From: DATARH01 sp963773625
Lineage (GTDB): Bacteria > Pseudomonadota > Alphaproteobacteria > ATCC43930 > CGMCC-115725
Assembly: GCA_963773625.1 (NCBI GenBank)
Contig: CAVZCJ010000015.1
Location: 124,001 to 188,000 of the forward strand
Direction: 5' to 3'
Length of the DNA stretch: 64,000 nucleotides
The notes below the pieces were generated by a model. The model was not told the origin of the DNA, did no database searches, and worked only from the letters and a program-made list of their open reading frames with translations. This document shows positions 51,682-60,935 of this stretch, piece by piece. Numbering within the stretch: position 1 is the first letter of the stretch; each line of letters opens with the position of its first letter. The translations under genes were made by a program, and so were the position numbers.

Positions 51682-51880
51682 GAATACTCCCGGTCGAATG
51701 GCAAGCGAATGATATCACTGGCGCACGGCAATCGGCGCATCGAGAGCGTTCGTATTGTCTCAGGTTGAAAATTCAACCCCCGGGGTGAAGGCCGCAGATT
51801 GACCGCGGCGCTCGCCCTTTTTTATCCCGCTTGATCTCGCGCAAGACGGGAATTGTGCGGGGTTATCCCTCTAGCTTGAC

Positions 51881-52354
51881 TTATCCGTCCCCCCAATCAG
51901 GACGGGAAGGATCGCTCTTTCCCGAGGCGTTGAGGTTCGCTTGACGCAACATCATCAATAATACCGCTTCGCTCGAAATCGAAGCAGGGTCGCCGTGCTG
52001 CGGCCATTGGACGGGGTCATAAACAATCGTGCTGCCGCACCCAGTTCCATTGGTTGCAGCGGCCAGATCGTCTGGCACGATCCACGCATTTGGCGGCTCA
52101 GTTGGCGGGTCGGCCTTCCTGATCACGGCCGGTTTGCCAACCGCATCGCCGCGCCGGAGGATTTCCTCGCCTCCCGGGCCATGCACGATGAGGCTCAGAT
52201 CGGCAACGACGTTGTTGACGAAAAGAAGGTCGCTCGAGGCAATCTTCACCCGGCCGACCCCAAGAAGGAAATTGCCCTCGTCGTCTCGGGTCACCCAGAC
52301 CGCCTCACCCGGGCGAGCGGTGTAAGACGGCGGGATCGGGTTGGTACGTGTCAT
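51881..52354 (-). CDS. Unrecognised 157-aa protein linked to vgrG
   Basis: ATG at 52354 lies six bases after the vgrG stop, so the genes are one unit. The protein starts TRTNPIPPSYTARPGEAVWVTRDDEG, has a beta-rich middle (GVGRVKIASSDLLFVNNVVADLSLIVHG), and a single Cys. There is no signal peptide. Genes directly after vgrG are usually effectors, adaptors or immunity proteins of a type VI system; which this is cannot be told. Confidence 0.65.
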   Translation of the reverse strand: MTRTNPIPPSYTARPGEAVWVTRDDEGNFLLGVGRVKIASSDLLFVNNVVADLSLIVHGPGGEEILRRGDAVGKPAVIRKADPPTEPPNAWIVPDDLAAATNGTGCGSTIVYDPVQWPQHGDPASISSEAVLLMMLRQANLNASGKSDPSRPDWGDG

Positions 52355-52359
52355 CACGA

Positions 52360-55282
52360 TCAACTTGGCTCGGGGGGCGGCTTGAGATCGTCACCAGGAT
52401 CGGCCGGGGTCGGTTCCTTCGGCTTCACCGCCCCGGCATCTTTCGGCGGCAAAGGTGGAAACGGAACGGGAGGTGGTACCGGCGGCGCACCGAGTACGGG
52501 CCCATTCAGATTAATCGCCATCGCGGTAATAAAGATTGCCGCGGGCGTAAGGACGATCGAGCTGGTGCCTACGCTGAGGCTGATGTTGAACCCGGAGTTC
52601 AGCACAATGGTCCCGAGCGGGCCCGGGACGTCAATCGTCGCTTGGCTCGGCATGGCCAGGGCCGCCGCCGCCGCCGCCGCGTCCGCCGCGGCTTCCGCCG
52701 CCTCCGCAGGCGAGGCCCCGCTGCCTACGCTCGCTCCGGCCGAGATGGCCGAGGCGGCCGCCGGGCCGCCGACCGTGACGCTCCAGTTACCGCCCACCAT
52801 CTCGCTCGAGCTCCCGTTGACCTGCAGACTGTCATCCTTCTTGACGAGGGTATTACGGGCTTTACCGACGCTTAGATGATAGTCATTCACGACTTTGGCT
52901 AAATAACTGCCTCCGTCACCGCCGCCGGAAGAACTTGACTGTGTGCCGCCGACCTTCCCGACGGTGAGGTGGCGGTCGGAGCCGATGCTCTCGTAGCGCT
53001 TCTCGAAGGCGGTAATATCGAGACGGCGCTGCGAGCGGATCAGGTACTGCTCCTTGTCCTTGTTGTCGTTAAACCGCAGCAAATGAAATCGGGGTTTGTC
53101 AGTATCTTTTAGGGGGATACTGCGCGTCTTGATGCCGCTAAAAAACCACTTTGTGCTTTCTTTTTTACGTAAATCTTGAATTGTTTTCAAATTTTCATTT
53201 GCCAAATCGTCATCAACGAACGGTCTGTTACTATGAGTATCGTAATCTGCGTTATAAACACGACCGGTTATTATCGGTCTGTCCGGATCGCCCGCAAGAA
53301 AGTCGACGATGACTTCCTGGCCAATTCGCGGGAGGAACTGGTGACCGTAATGGCGGCCCGCCCAGCCTTCCGATACTCGAACCCAACACGTATTGTCTCC
53401 CCGCAAAAAGGGAGAAATATCGGGCTCTCCGCGCTTCCTTTCCGGGCCTCTATCCCAGGGAAAACGGACCCGTACCCGACCGAGCGCATCGGCCAAAACA
53501 TCTCCACCACTCGTGTCAGTTCCGTGCCGACCAATTACCACGGCCAGGTGTGGCCCGGAGGTGCGAGGCTCCGTCCAACCAGTGGGCAGCGGCATGGAGC
53601 GCAGAAAGATCGGGTTGCCGCCAACCGGACTGGCCACGAACGCGCAACTGAATGTATTGACAGGCTCGTCGTCCTGAAGGCGAGTAACCGCCGCCTTAAC
53701 AAGTATGGGAATAAGAGAAGTGAGGGCGCCGGCTCCACCGCCAAGAAAAAAGGGGGCAAACCAAGGGGTGTCCCCACCCCGAGGCGTGCCGAGGGTTTTT
53801 GCGAGCTCTAAAGGAAGCCCATTCTGAAGGTAATTATTCAGCCCTTGGTTGGTAAATGTTGCTGCGACGTCGAACGTTGTTGTGCCCTCTGGCCATAGCA
53901 AGTCTAAAAATATTTTAAAAAAATTCTTTTCCTCGTGATGATATCCAGTTTCGAACGCTTTGAGTTCCGTGCGTGTTATTACATACGAACTCGAGTACCT
54001 TTCCCGCCGGAGTGGGTGTGCGATTTCGAAATACAAGGACGTCAGGAGAGCCCGCTGTCAATTGAGCTTCCTGATCCAGCAGCTGCTGTTGTCTAGTGTC
54101 TTCCGAAAGTGGTGTTTCAATTATGTCAAATTGATAACCAGGGATAAAAGCGGAATTTCTTGTTTGCCCGTGCGTCATTTCCACGAGCGGTTCCTTACCC
54201 TGCATATATCGCTCAGCCGTTAACCGCGCGTCATCGTTGGTATCGAAATGATACGCGCCAAAACCCTCATTCCGAAACCGATCGGTGTCGTCCGGCGGGG
54301 TTCTCGGGCCTTTTGGCCCTCCTCGATGCGGTGTTGGCTCAATCATGTCGTTTCGCTCAAGGACCGCAAATGCACCGGTAAATGGCGACGTTGGAATCAG
54401 TGGATTGAAATTCCCGCGGCGTGCCCACCGAGATACCGGGCTGTATGTCTGCTTCCAACCGCTAATTGTAGTCGCGCTTTCCGCTCGCAAAGTGATGGTC
54501 ATCTTGTCGACAGGAAAAATTTTCCCATCGGTAAGGTGGACCGGATCGAATTTAGGATGGCCCTTGCCAAGTGCCATCGTGGCAACTCCGATATTTTTGT
54601 CATGCTCGAAAAAATACCAAATGCCGAATTCGGCCATTAGCCGCGATAGAAAATTGAAGCTTGTCTCAGCGAACTGGACGCAATATTCCATTTTAGGAAA
54701 CGGAAATCCGGGTGAATTCAGGCGGTCATAATTAACTGCCAGGTTTGGAAAAGAGTTCACTACCTGTTCTATTATCTCTTTTACATCCTTATCTTCAAAA
54801 ACACGATACGCGGTTTCGAGGTCCAGCATCTTAAATGCTGGAACAATTGTGGCGGTGTATTGGTCAAAAAGTACGTCAACAAGAGATATCTTAGTCGATT
54901 GATCCTCCAATTTAGCAAAGCCGTCGTATTGAAAAGTCTCTATAACGCCGCACCGGCGGACGTATGCAACTTCGTCGGGATCCGCATGGAATGTGGTTGA
55001 ATGGTCGCCCGGATTAAAGACTTCTGTTTCAACTATTTTATCTATTTTTACGAGTATCGTCGCTGGGGTATTGATCAGGTCTCGGGGGTCTATATAAGGT
55101 TTATCTCGGGCTCGCCAAAGCGTCACGGTATAAGAATAGGGGATGGAGAAGCCCTCCACGCCACTGAGGCCAACCATCAGCAGCGGGTCACCTTTTAGTT
55201 TCCGTTCATCAGGGTCGGTATCAAGGACGGTCCGGATTTTTAAGCGCTTACCTTCTTGGGTTGCTGCCGGTTCGTCGGCCAT
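52360..55282 (-). pseudogene. vgrG: Type VI secretion spike protein VgrG, frameshifted
   Basis: The N-terminal half (gp27-like; ETSFNFLSRLMAEFGIWYFFEHD) and the C-terminal half (gp5-like OB fold; LADALGRVRVRFPWDRG, ITGRVYNADYDTHSNRPF, then a beta-helix needle) are in different frames. Removing one base near 54037 joins them (SPDVLYFEIAHPLRRERY). The total would be about 973 aa. A Pro-rich tail after the needle is an extension beyond standard VgrG. The N-terminal half is clearly AT-richer than the tail. No other type VI gene is in the window. Confidence 0.88.
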
Positions 55283-55594
55283 AGTTCCCTCGGTGCAAAA
55301 AGAAGCGTCATTTGGGTCGCTTTTATCCGCATATGATAGGCGTCTTGCCCATGCAACTGTAAAATAATACTGATATCATGTCCTATTTACTTCCCCTTCC
55401 GCCCAGGGCGCGGCGCCACCACGTGCGCCGTTCTGAGGGCCGGTATCCAACATGAGGCATTTGAAACGCAGGCTCCGCGCGTCTTGCCTTCGTAGAGTCG
55501 CGCCGGTATAACCCGCGGCTCAATCGGGCGGCGGGCCTGCGCGAAAGCGCCACATAGGGCATGCCTTGCCGTCCACAGCGCACAGGAACCCGAA
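55283..55594. other. Intergenic region between divergent vgrG and rpmI
   Basis: About 310 bases. The vgrG side is AT-rich and carries a GAGGGAAC ribosome site before the vgrG start. The rpmI side is GC-rich. No clear operator or RNA structure was seen. Confidence 0.4.
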
Positions 55595-55798
55595 ATGCCC
55601 AAGCTGAAGACCAAGAGCGGCGCGAAGAAGCGCTTTGGGCGCACCGCGTCCGGCAAGATCACGATGAATGTCGCGCACAAGCGGCATCGCCTGATCTCGA
55701 AACCGAAATCGATGAAGCGCAAGGCGCGCGGCAAGGTGACGTTGCAGCCGGGCGACGCCAAGCTCGTCCTCACCTACATGCCGTATCTGCGAGGCTGA
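55595..55798 (+). CDS. rpmI: 50S ribosomal protein L35
   Basis: The 67-aa basic protein starts PKLKTKSGAKKRFGRTASGK and continues with KRKARGKVTL, as in all L35 proteins. It is part of the large ribosomal subunit. It begins the operon with rplT and, probably, pheS-pheT. In many bacteria infC precedes it directly; here infC is 15.7 kb away on the other strand. Confidence 0.97.
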   Translation: MPKLKTKSGAKKRFGRTASGKITMNVAHKRHRLISKPKSMKRKARGKVTLQPGDAKLVLTYMPYLRG

Positions 55799-55801
55799 GC
55801 C

Positions 55802-56176
55802 ATGGCGCGGGTCAAACGCGGAACGACGACGCACGCCCGTCACAAGAAGGTCCTCGACCTCGCCAAGGGCTATCGCGGACGCAGCAGCAAGGCCTACCGT
55901 ATCGCGCTCGAAAAGGTCGAGAAGGCGCTGCGCTACGCCTATCGCGACCGGCGCAACAAGAAGCGCGATTTTCGCGGGCTGTGGATCCAGCGGATCAACG
56001 CCGGGGTGCGCGAGCACGGCATGACCTATTCGCAATTCATCCACGGGCTGAAGCTCGCGGGGGTCGAGCTCGACCGCAAGGTGCTCTCCGACCTCGCGGT
56101 CCGCGAGCCGGAGGCGTTCGCCGCGATCGTCGAGAACGCCAAGTCGGCGCTGCCGGCACAGGCGGCGGCTGAATGA
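55802..56176 (+). CDS. rplT: 50S ribosomal protein L20
   Basis: The 124-aa protein begins ARVKRGTTTHARHKKVLDLAKGYRGR and has RRNKKRDFRGLWIQRINAG, typical of L20. It is an early assembly protein of the large subunit and in E. coli represses its own operon. The gene starts three bases after the rpmI stop. A strong terminator stands 107 bases downstream. Confidence 0.97.
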   Translation: MARVKRGTTTHARHKKVLDLAKGYRGRSSKAYRIALEKVEKALRYAYRDRRNKKRDFRGLWIQRINAGVREHGMTYSQFIHGLKLAGVELDRKVLSDLAVREPEAFAAIVENAKSALPAQAAAE

Positions 56177-56282
56177 TCCGGCGTACGGCGGGAAAGGGTC
56201 CCGGCCTTAGCCGTGGCGGCCTTGCGGGCCGATTTAGCGGCGGGTGTCGTCGCTAGGCCCCGCCGCTTGCGCTCGAGTCACG

Positions 56283-56306
56283 AAGGGGCCGCAATCGGCC
56301 CCTTTT
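56283..56306 (+). terminator. Rho-independent terminator after rplT
   Basis: GGGGCCG, a CAAT loop and CGGCCCC form a seven-pair hairpin (nine with the flanking AA/TT) followed by four Ts. It lies 33 bases upstream of pheS. No Phe-rich leader frame is present, so it is more likely a partial terminator between the ribosomal and synthetase genes than an attenuator. Confidence 0.8.
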
Positions 56307-56338
56307 CTATTTCTGTCTGAAGGTTCAAGAGATCGGTC

Positions 56339-57415
56339 ATGGACGATCCGCAACAGGTAACCGAAGCCGGGCTCGCCGAGATCGCCGCGGCGTCCTCGCC
56401 CGACGCGCTCGAACAGGTGCGCATCAAGTATCTGGGCCGCCAGGGTGTGGTGACGGGCTTGATGCGGGGCCTCGGGGCGCTCCCCGCCGACCAACGGCGC
56501 GATGCCGGCGCCCGGCTGAACGCGCTGAAGGACACGATTTCCGAGGCGGTCGACTCTCGCGCCGGCGAACTCGGCCGCGCCGCGCTGTCGGGCCGGCTTG
56601 CCGCCGAGCGCGCCGACGCGACGCTGCCGGTGTCGCCGGGCGCGGTGGGGCGCATCCATCCGATCAGCCAGACCATCGACGAGATCGTCGCGATCTTCGG
56701 CGAGATGGGGTTCGCCGTCGCCGAGGGCCCGCATATCGAGGACGATTTCTACAATTTCACCGCGCTCAACATCCCGCCCGAGCACCCGGCGCGGCAGGAG
56801 CACGATACGTTCTATCTGCCCGAGCGCGCCGACGGGTCGCGGCTGGTCCTGCGCACCCATACCTCGCCGGTGCAGATCCGCACCATGCAGAAGCAGAAGC
56901 CGCCGCTCCGCATCATCGTCCCCGGCCGCACCTTCCGCTGCGACCACGACGCGACACACTCGCCGATGTTCCATCAGGTCGAGGGGCTGGTGATCGACCG
57001 CACCACCCATATGGGGCACCTCAAAGGCTGCCTGATCGAGTTCTGCCGCGCCTTTTTCGACGTGGACGATTTGCCGGTGCGGTTCCGCCCGAGCTATTTC
57101 CCGTTCACCGAGCCGTCGGCCGAGGTCGATATCGGCTGCTCGCGCGCCGGCGGGGAATTGAAAATCGGCGCTGGCGGCGATTGGCTCGAAATCCTTGGCA
57201 GCGGGATGGTGCATCCGCAGGTGCTGCGCAATTGCGGCATCGACCCCGACGAGTACCAGGGCTTTGCCTTCGGGATGGGTATCGAGCGGGTGGCGATGCT
57301 CAAATACGGCATCCCCGATCTGCGCACGATGTACGACAGCGATTTGCGCTGGCTGCGGCATTACGGGTTTCTCCCGCTCGACATCCCCTCGCCGGTGCGG
57401 GGACCGCTGGTATGA
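56339..57415 (+). CDS. pheS: Phenylalanyl-tRNA synthetase alpha subunit
   Basis: The 358-aa protein has an N-terminal coiled-coil arm, class II motif 2 in PGRTFRCDHDATHSPMFHQ, and motif 3 in GFAFGMGIERVAMLKYG. The Phe pocket residues around FRPSYFPFTEPSAEVD are standard. With PheT it forms the alpha2-beta2 enzyme that charges tRNA-Phe. Its stop overlaps the pheT start (ATGA), so the two are coupled. Confidence 0.97.
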   Translation: MDDPQQVTEAGLAEIAAASSPDALEQVRIKYLGRQGVVTGLMRGLGALPADQRRDAGARLNALKDTISEAVDSRAGELGRAALSGRLAAERADATLPVSPGAVGRIHPISQTIDEIVAIFGEMGFAVAEGPHIEDDFYNFTALNIPPEHPARQEHDTFYLPERADGSRLVLRTHTSPVQIRTMQKQKPPLRIIVPGRTFRCDHDATHSPMFHQVEGLVIDRTTHMGHLKGCLIEFCRAFFDVDDLPVRFRPSYFPFTEPSAEVDIGCSRAGGELKIGAGGDWLEILGSGMVHPQVLRNCGIDPDEYQGFAFGMGIERVAMLKYGIPDLRTMYDSDLRWLRHYGFLPLDIPSPVRGPLV

Positions 57416-59793
57416 AGACCACGCTCTCCTGGCTCAAGACGCATCTCGACACCGGCGCGGGGGTCGGGGAGATCGTCGAGCGGCTCGTCATGCTCGGCCA
57501 CGATGTCGACGGGGTAGATGATCCGGCCGCGGCGCTCGCCGGGTTCAAGGTGGCGCGCGTGATCTCGGCCGAGAAGCACCCAAACGCCGACCGCCTGCGG
57601 GTGTGCGTCGTCGATGCCGGAGCTGGCGAGGTGCAGGTGGTGTGCGGCGCGCCCAACGCGCGAACCGGTATGAAGGGCGTGTTCGGCCCGGCCGGGATCG
57701 TTGTGCCGCGCACGGCCAAGACGCTCGAGGAGAGCACGATCCGCGGCGTCGCCTCGAAGGGCATGCTGATGTCGGCTTACGAGCTGGCGCTGTCGGACGA
57801 TCACGAGGGTATCGTCGAGCTACCCGACGACGCGCCGGTCGGCATGGGCTATGTCGATTACGCCGGGCTCGGCGACCCGGTCATCGACATCAAGGTGACG
57901 CCGAACCGCGCCGATTGCCTCGGCGTGCGCGGGATCGCCCGCGACCTCGCCGCGGCTGGGATCGGCACGCTGACTCCGCTCGACGAAAGTCCAGTGCCGG
58001 GGCGGTTCACATCGCCGATCGGGATCGAGTTGACCGACCGCAAGGCCTGCCCGCTGTTCCTCGGGCGGCACATCCGCGGGCTGAAGAACGGGCCGAGCCC
58101 GGACTGGCTCAAGCGGCGGCTGGAGTCGATCGGGCTCAGGCCGATCTCAGCGCTGGTCGACATCACCAATTTTCTCACCTTCGACCTCAACCGGCCGCTC
58201 CACGTTTTCGACGCCGGCAAGGTGAAGGGCAATCTCGTCGTGCGCTTTGCCAAACCGGGCGAAAAGCTGCTGGCGCTCAACGGCCGCGAATACACGCTCG
58301 ACCCCGAGGTAACCGCGATTGCCGACGACAGGGGCGTGCAGAGCCTCGGCGGGGTGATCGGCGGCGAGCCGACCAGCTGCACCGAGGCGACGACCGAGGT
58401 GTTCATCGAGGCGGCGCTGTTCGATCCGGTGCGCACCGCGGCGACCGGGCGGCGGCTCGAGATCATCAGCGACGCGCGCTACCGCTTCGAGCGCGGCATC
58501 GACCCCGAGTTCACCGCGCCGGGGCTGGAGGTCGCGACCCGGCTGGTACTGGAGCTATGCGGCGGCGAGCCATCCGAGGTCGTGGTCGCCGGCGCGGTAC
58601 CGGAATGGCGGCGGGAATTCATCCTGCGGGAAAACCGCATCGCGGAGCTGGGTGGTTTGGCGGTACCTCCAGCGGAATCAACGATAATACTCGAAGTATT
58701 GGGTTTTGGCGTCGAGGGCGAACGCGACACGCTGCGCGTGGCGCCGCCGCCGTGGCGTGGCGACATTGTCGGCGAGGCCGATCTCGTTGAGGAGGTGTTG
58801 CGGGTCAAGGGCTATGACGAGATTGCGCCGGTGCCGCTGGCGCGCGACACGGTTATCGCCCGCCCGGCGATCGATGCGCGGCGCCGCCGTACCGAGCTGG
58901 TGCGACGCTCGCTGGCCGCACGGGGCCTCGTCGAGGCGGTCACCTACTCATTCATCCCGGCGGCGGCGGCCGAGCGCTTTGGCGGCGGCCAGGCGGCGCT
59001 GCGCCTGGTCAATCCGATCAGCGCCGATCTCGATGTAATGCGTCCCTCGGTGCTGCCGGGCCTTGTCGAGGCGGCGCGGCGCAACGCCGACCGCGGCATC
59101 CCCGACATCGCGATCTATGAGGTGGGTCCCGCCTACCGCGACGACACACCGGAGGGCCAGGTCACCGTGGCAGCGGGGTTGCGCGCCGGGCGCCTGGGGC
59201 CCCGAGATTGGCATGACCGACCGGGCGACGCCGATCTGTTCGCCGCGAAGGCGGATGCGCTCGCCGCGCTCGCGGCCGCGGGGGCGCCGGCGGACAACCT
59301 CCAGGTCTCGGGCGACCCGCCCGCCTGGTTCCATCCCGGGCGCAGCGGTGTGTTGCGCCTCGGGCCGACCGTGCTCGGCCATTTCGGCGAATTGCACCCC
59401 GAAATCCTCGCCGCGTTTGACCTGAAGGGGCCGGTGGCGGCGTTTGAGACTTTCATCGAGGCCGTGCCGCTGCCGCGCGGTGGCCGGAGGCCTCCGCTCA
59501 GGCTTTCGGTGTTCCAGCCGGTCGAGCGCGATTTCGCCTTTGTCGTAGACCGCGGCGTGCCGGCCGAGACGCTGCTGCGTGCGGCACGCGGCGTCGACCG
59601 CAAGCTGGTTAGCGATATCCGCCTGTTCGACGTCTACGAGGGCAAGGGGCTTCCGGAGGGCAAGAAGTCGCTCGCCATCGCCGTCACCTTGCAGCCGCAG
59701 GAAGCGACGTTGACCGACGCTGAGATCGAGGTGTTCTCCCAGCGCCTCGTCGCGGCGGTGGAAAAGGCGACCGGCGGGACACTGCGCGGGTGA
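57412..59793 (+). CDS. pheT: Phenylalanyl-tRNA synthetase beta subunit
   Basis: The 793-aa protein has a tRNA-binding EMAP-like domain near residues 40-150 (HPNADRLRVCVVDAG), a B3/B4 editing domain, a B5 domain (GDIVGEADLVEEVLRVKGYD), and a C-terminal ferredoxin-fold anticodon-binding domain starting at VFQPVERDFAFVVDRGVP. Length is standard. It follows pheS with a 4-base overlap. Confidence 0.97.
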   Translation: MKTTLSWLKTHLDTGAGVGEIVERLVMLGHDVDGVDDPAAALAGFKVARVISAEKHPNADRLRVCVVDAGAGEVQVVCGAPNARTGMKGVFGPAGIVVPRTAKTLEESTIRGVASKGMLMSAYELALSDDHEGIVELPDDAPVGMGYVDYAGLGDPVIDIKVTPNRADCLGVRGIARDLAAAGIGTLTPLDESPVPGRFTSPIGIELTDRKACPLFLGRHIRGLKNGPSPDWLKRRLESIGLRPISALVDITNFLTFDLNRPLHVFDAGKVKGNLVVRFAKPGEKLLALNGREYTLDPEVTAIADDRGVQSLGGVIGGEPTSCTEATTEVFIEAALFDPVRTAATGRRLEIISDARYRFERGIDPEFTAPGLEVATRLVLELCGGEPSEVVVAGAVPEWRREFILRENRIAELGGLAVPPAESTIILEVLGFGVEGERDTLRVAPPPWRGDIVGEADLVEEVLRVKGYDEIAPVPLARDTVIARPAIDARRRRTELVRRSLAARGLVEAVTYSFIPAAAAERFGGGQAALRLVNPISADLDVMRPSVLPGLVEAARRNADRGIPDIAIYEVGPAYRDDTPEGQVTVAAGLRAGRLGPRDWHDRPGDADLFAAKADALAALAAAGAPADNLQVSGDPPAWFHPGRSGVLRLGPTVLGHFGELHPEILAAFDLKGPVAAFETFIEAVPLPRGGRRPPLRLSVFQPVERDFAFVVDRGVPAETLLRAARGVDRKLVSDIRLFDVYEGKGLPEGKKSLAIAVTLQPQEATLTDAEIEVFSQRLVAAVEKATGGTLRG

Positions 59794-59824
59794 CAAGGTC
59801 GGCGGTGCTGCGCGATAAAGCGGC

Positions 59825-60772
59825 ATGCATCTGCGCATCCGCTCGATCACCTATCTCGCCGAGGACGTGCTCGGCTTCGAGTTGGTCGATCCCAACGAGC
59901 GCGACCTGCCGCGGTTCACCGCGGGGGCGCATGTCGCGATCCGGGTCGCGCCGGGGCTATTGCGCGACTATTCGCTGTGGAACGACCCGGCCGAGCGGCG
60001 GCGCTATTGCATCGCCGTGCTCAAGGACAAGGACGGCCACGGCTCGAACCGGCTGCACGTTGAGGCGCGGGCCGGCGACCTGCTGGAGGTTTCGTGGCCG
60101 CGCAATTTTTTCCCGCTGGCCGAGGAGGCCGAGCGGCACTGGCTGATCGCCGGCGGCATCGGCATCACCCCGATCATGGCGATGATCGCCGAATTGAAGC
60201 GGCGGCGGACCGATTTTCATTTGCATTACTGCAGCCGCGCGCCAGAGCGCACCGCGTTCCGCGAGGACTTGGCGCTGCTCGCGGCGATGGGCCAGGCGAC
60301 ATTTCATTACGACGGCGGCGACCCGGCAAAGGGGCTCGATGTCGTGTCGCTGCTCAAGGAGCCGCCGCCCGGCACGCATCTCTACTATTGCGGGCCGGCC
60401 GGGCTGATGGACGCGGTGGCGCGCGCGACGATCCACTGGCCGCCGCGGACGGTGCATTCCGAATACTTCAAGGGGCCGGCGGCGGCGATCCCCGAGATGG
60501 TCGGCGAGGATCTGCCGTTTCGCGTGCGGCTCGCAAAGCGCGGCGGCGAATACGAGGTCCGCGCCGACGAGTCGATCGCCACCGCGCTGCGCCGGCAAGG
60601 GGTCCGGGTCGATACCTCGTGCGAGCTCGGCTATTGCGGCACCTGCCTGACGCGTTATGTCGCAGGCGAGCCCGATTTCCGCGACCAGATCCTCAACCCG
60701 GCCGACCGCAAGCGCTTTGTTTTGACCTGTTGCAGCCGAGCGAAAAGCGAGATTTTAGAGCTCGATCTGTAG
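59825..60772 (+). CDS. VanB/PDR-type oxidoreductase (FMN, NAD and [2Fe-2S] domains)
   Basis: The 315-aa protein has a flavin domain (RDYSLWND, which holds the FMN-binding R-x-Y-S), an NAD domain (AGGIGITPIMAMIAEL), and a C-terminal plant-type ferredoxin domain with CELGYCGTC and a fourth Cys in LTCCSR. The layout matches phthalate-dioxygenase-reductase proteins such as VanB, which pass electrons to Rieske oxygenases. No oxygenase gene is adjacent. It could also serve the island's P450, but the distance argues against that. Confidence 0.9.
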   Translation: MHLRIRSITYLAEDVLGFELVDPNERDLPRFTAGAHVAIRVAPGLLRDYSLWNDPAERRRYCIAVLKDKDGHGSNRLHVEARAGDLLEVSWPRNFFPLAEEAERHWLIAGGIGITPIMAMIAELKRRRTDFHLHYCSRAPERTAFREDLALLAAMGQATFHYDGGDPAKGLDVVSLLKEPPPGTHLYYCGPAGLMDAVARATIHWPPRTVHSEYFKGPAAAIPEMVGEDLPFRVRLAKRGGEYEVRADESIATALRRQGVRVDTSCELGYCGTCLTRYVAGEPDFRDQILNPADRKRFVLTCCSRAKSEILELDL

Positions 60773-60935
60773 CTTCACCCGCTGTGGCAAATCGGTGACA
60801 GTGGAGGCGAATTCCCGCCGCCATCAGGAACCCGTCGCGTTCTCGCCCTGTTGATCCCGGCGAGCCAAGGAAATTGCGCCTTAAGTCGACCGAAGCGGTC
60901 GGCGGCGCGGTTTCCCGCAATTTGGGGTCAGCAAC

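Noticed and set aside
55420..55440. CCACGTGCG near 55430 as a second parS
   Set aside because: Only the central CACGTG matches; the flanks are not palindromic.
56177..56338. A pheM-like leader peptide and attenuator before pheS
   Set aside because: The terminator is real, but no start codon followed by Phe codons exists between rplT and the hairpin.
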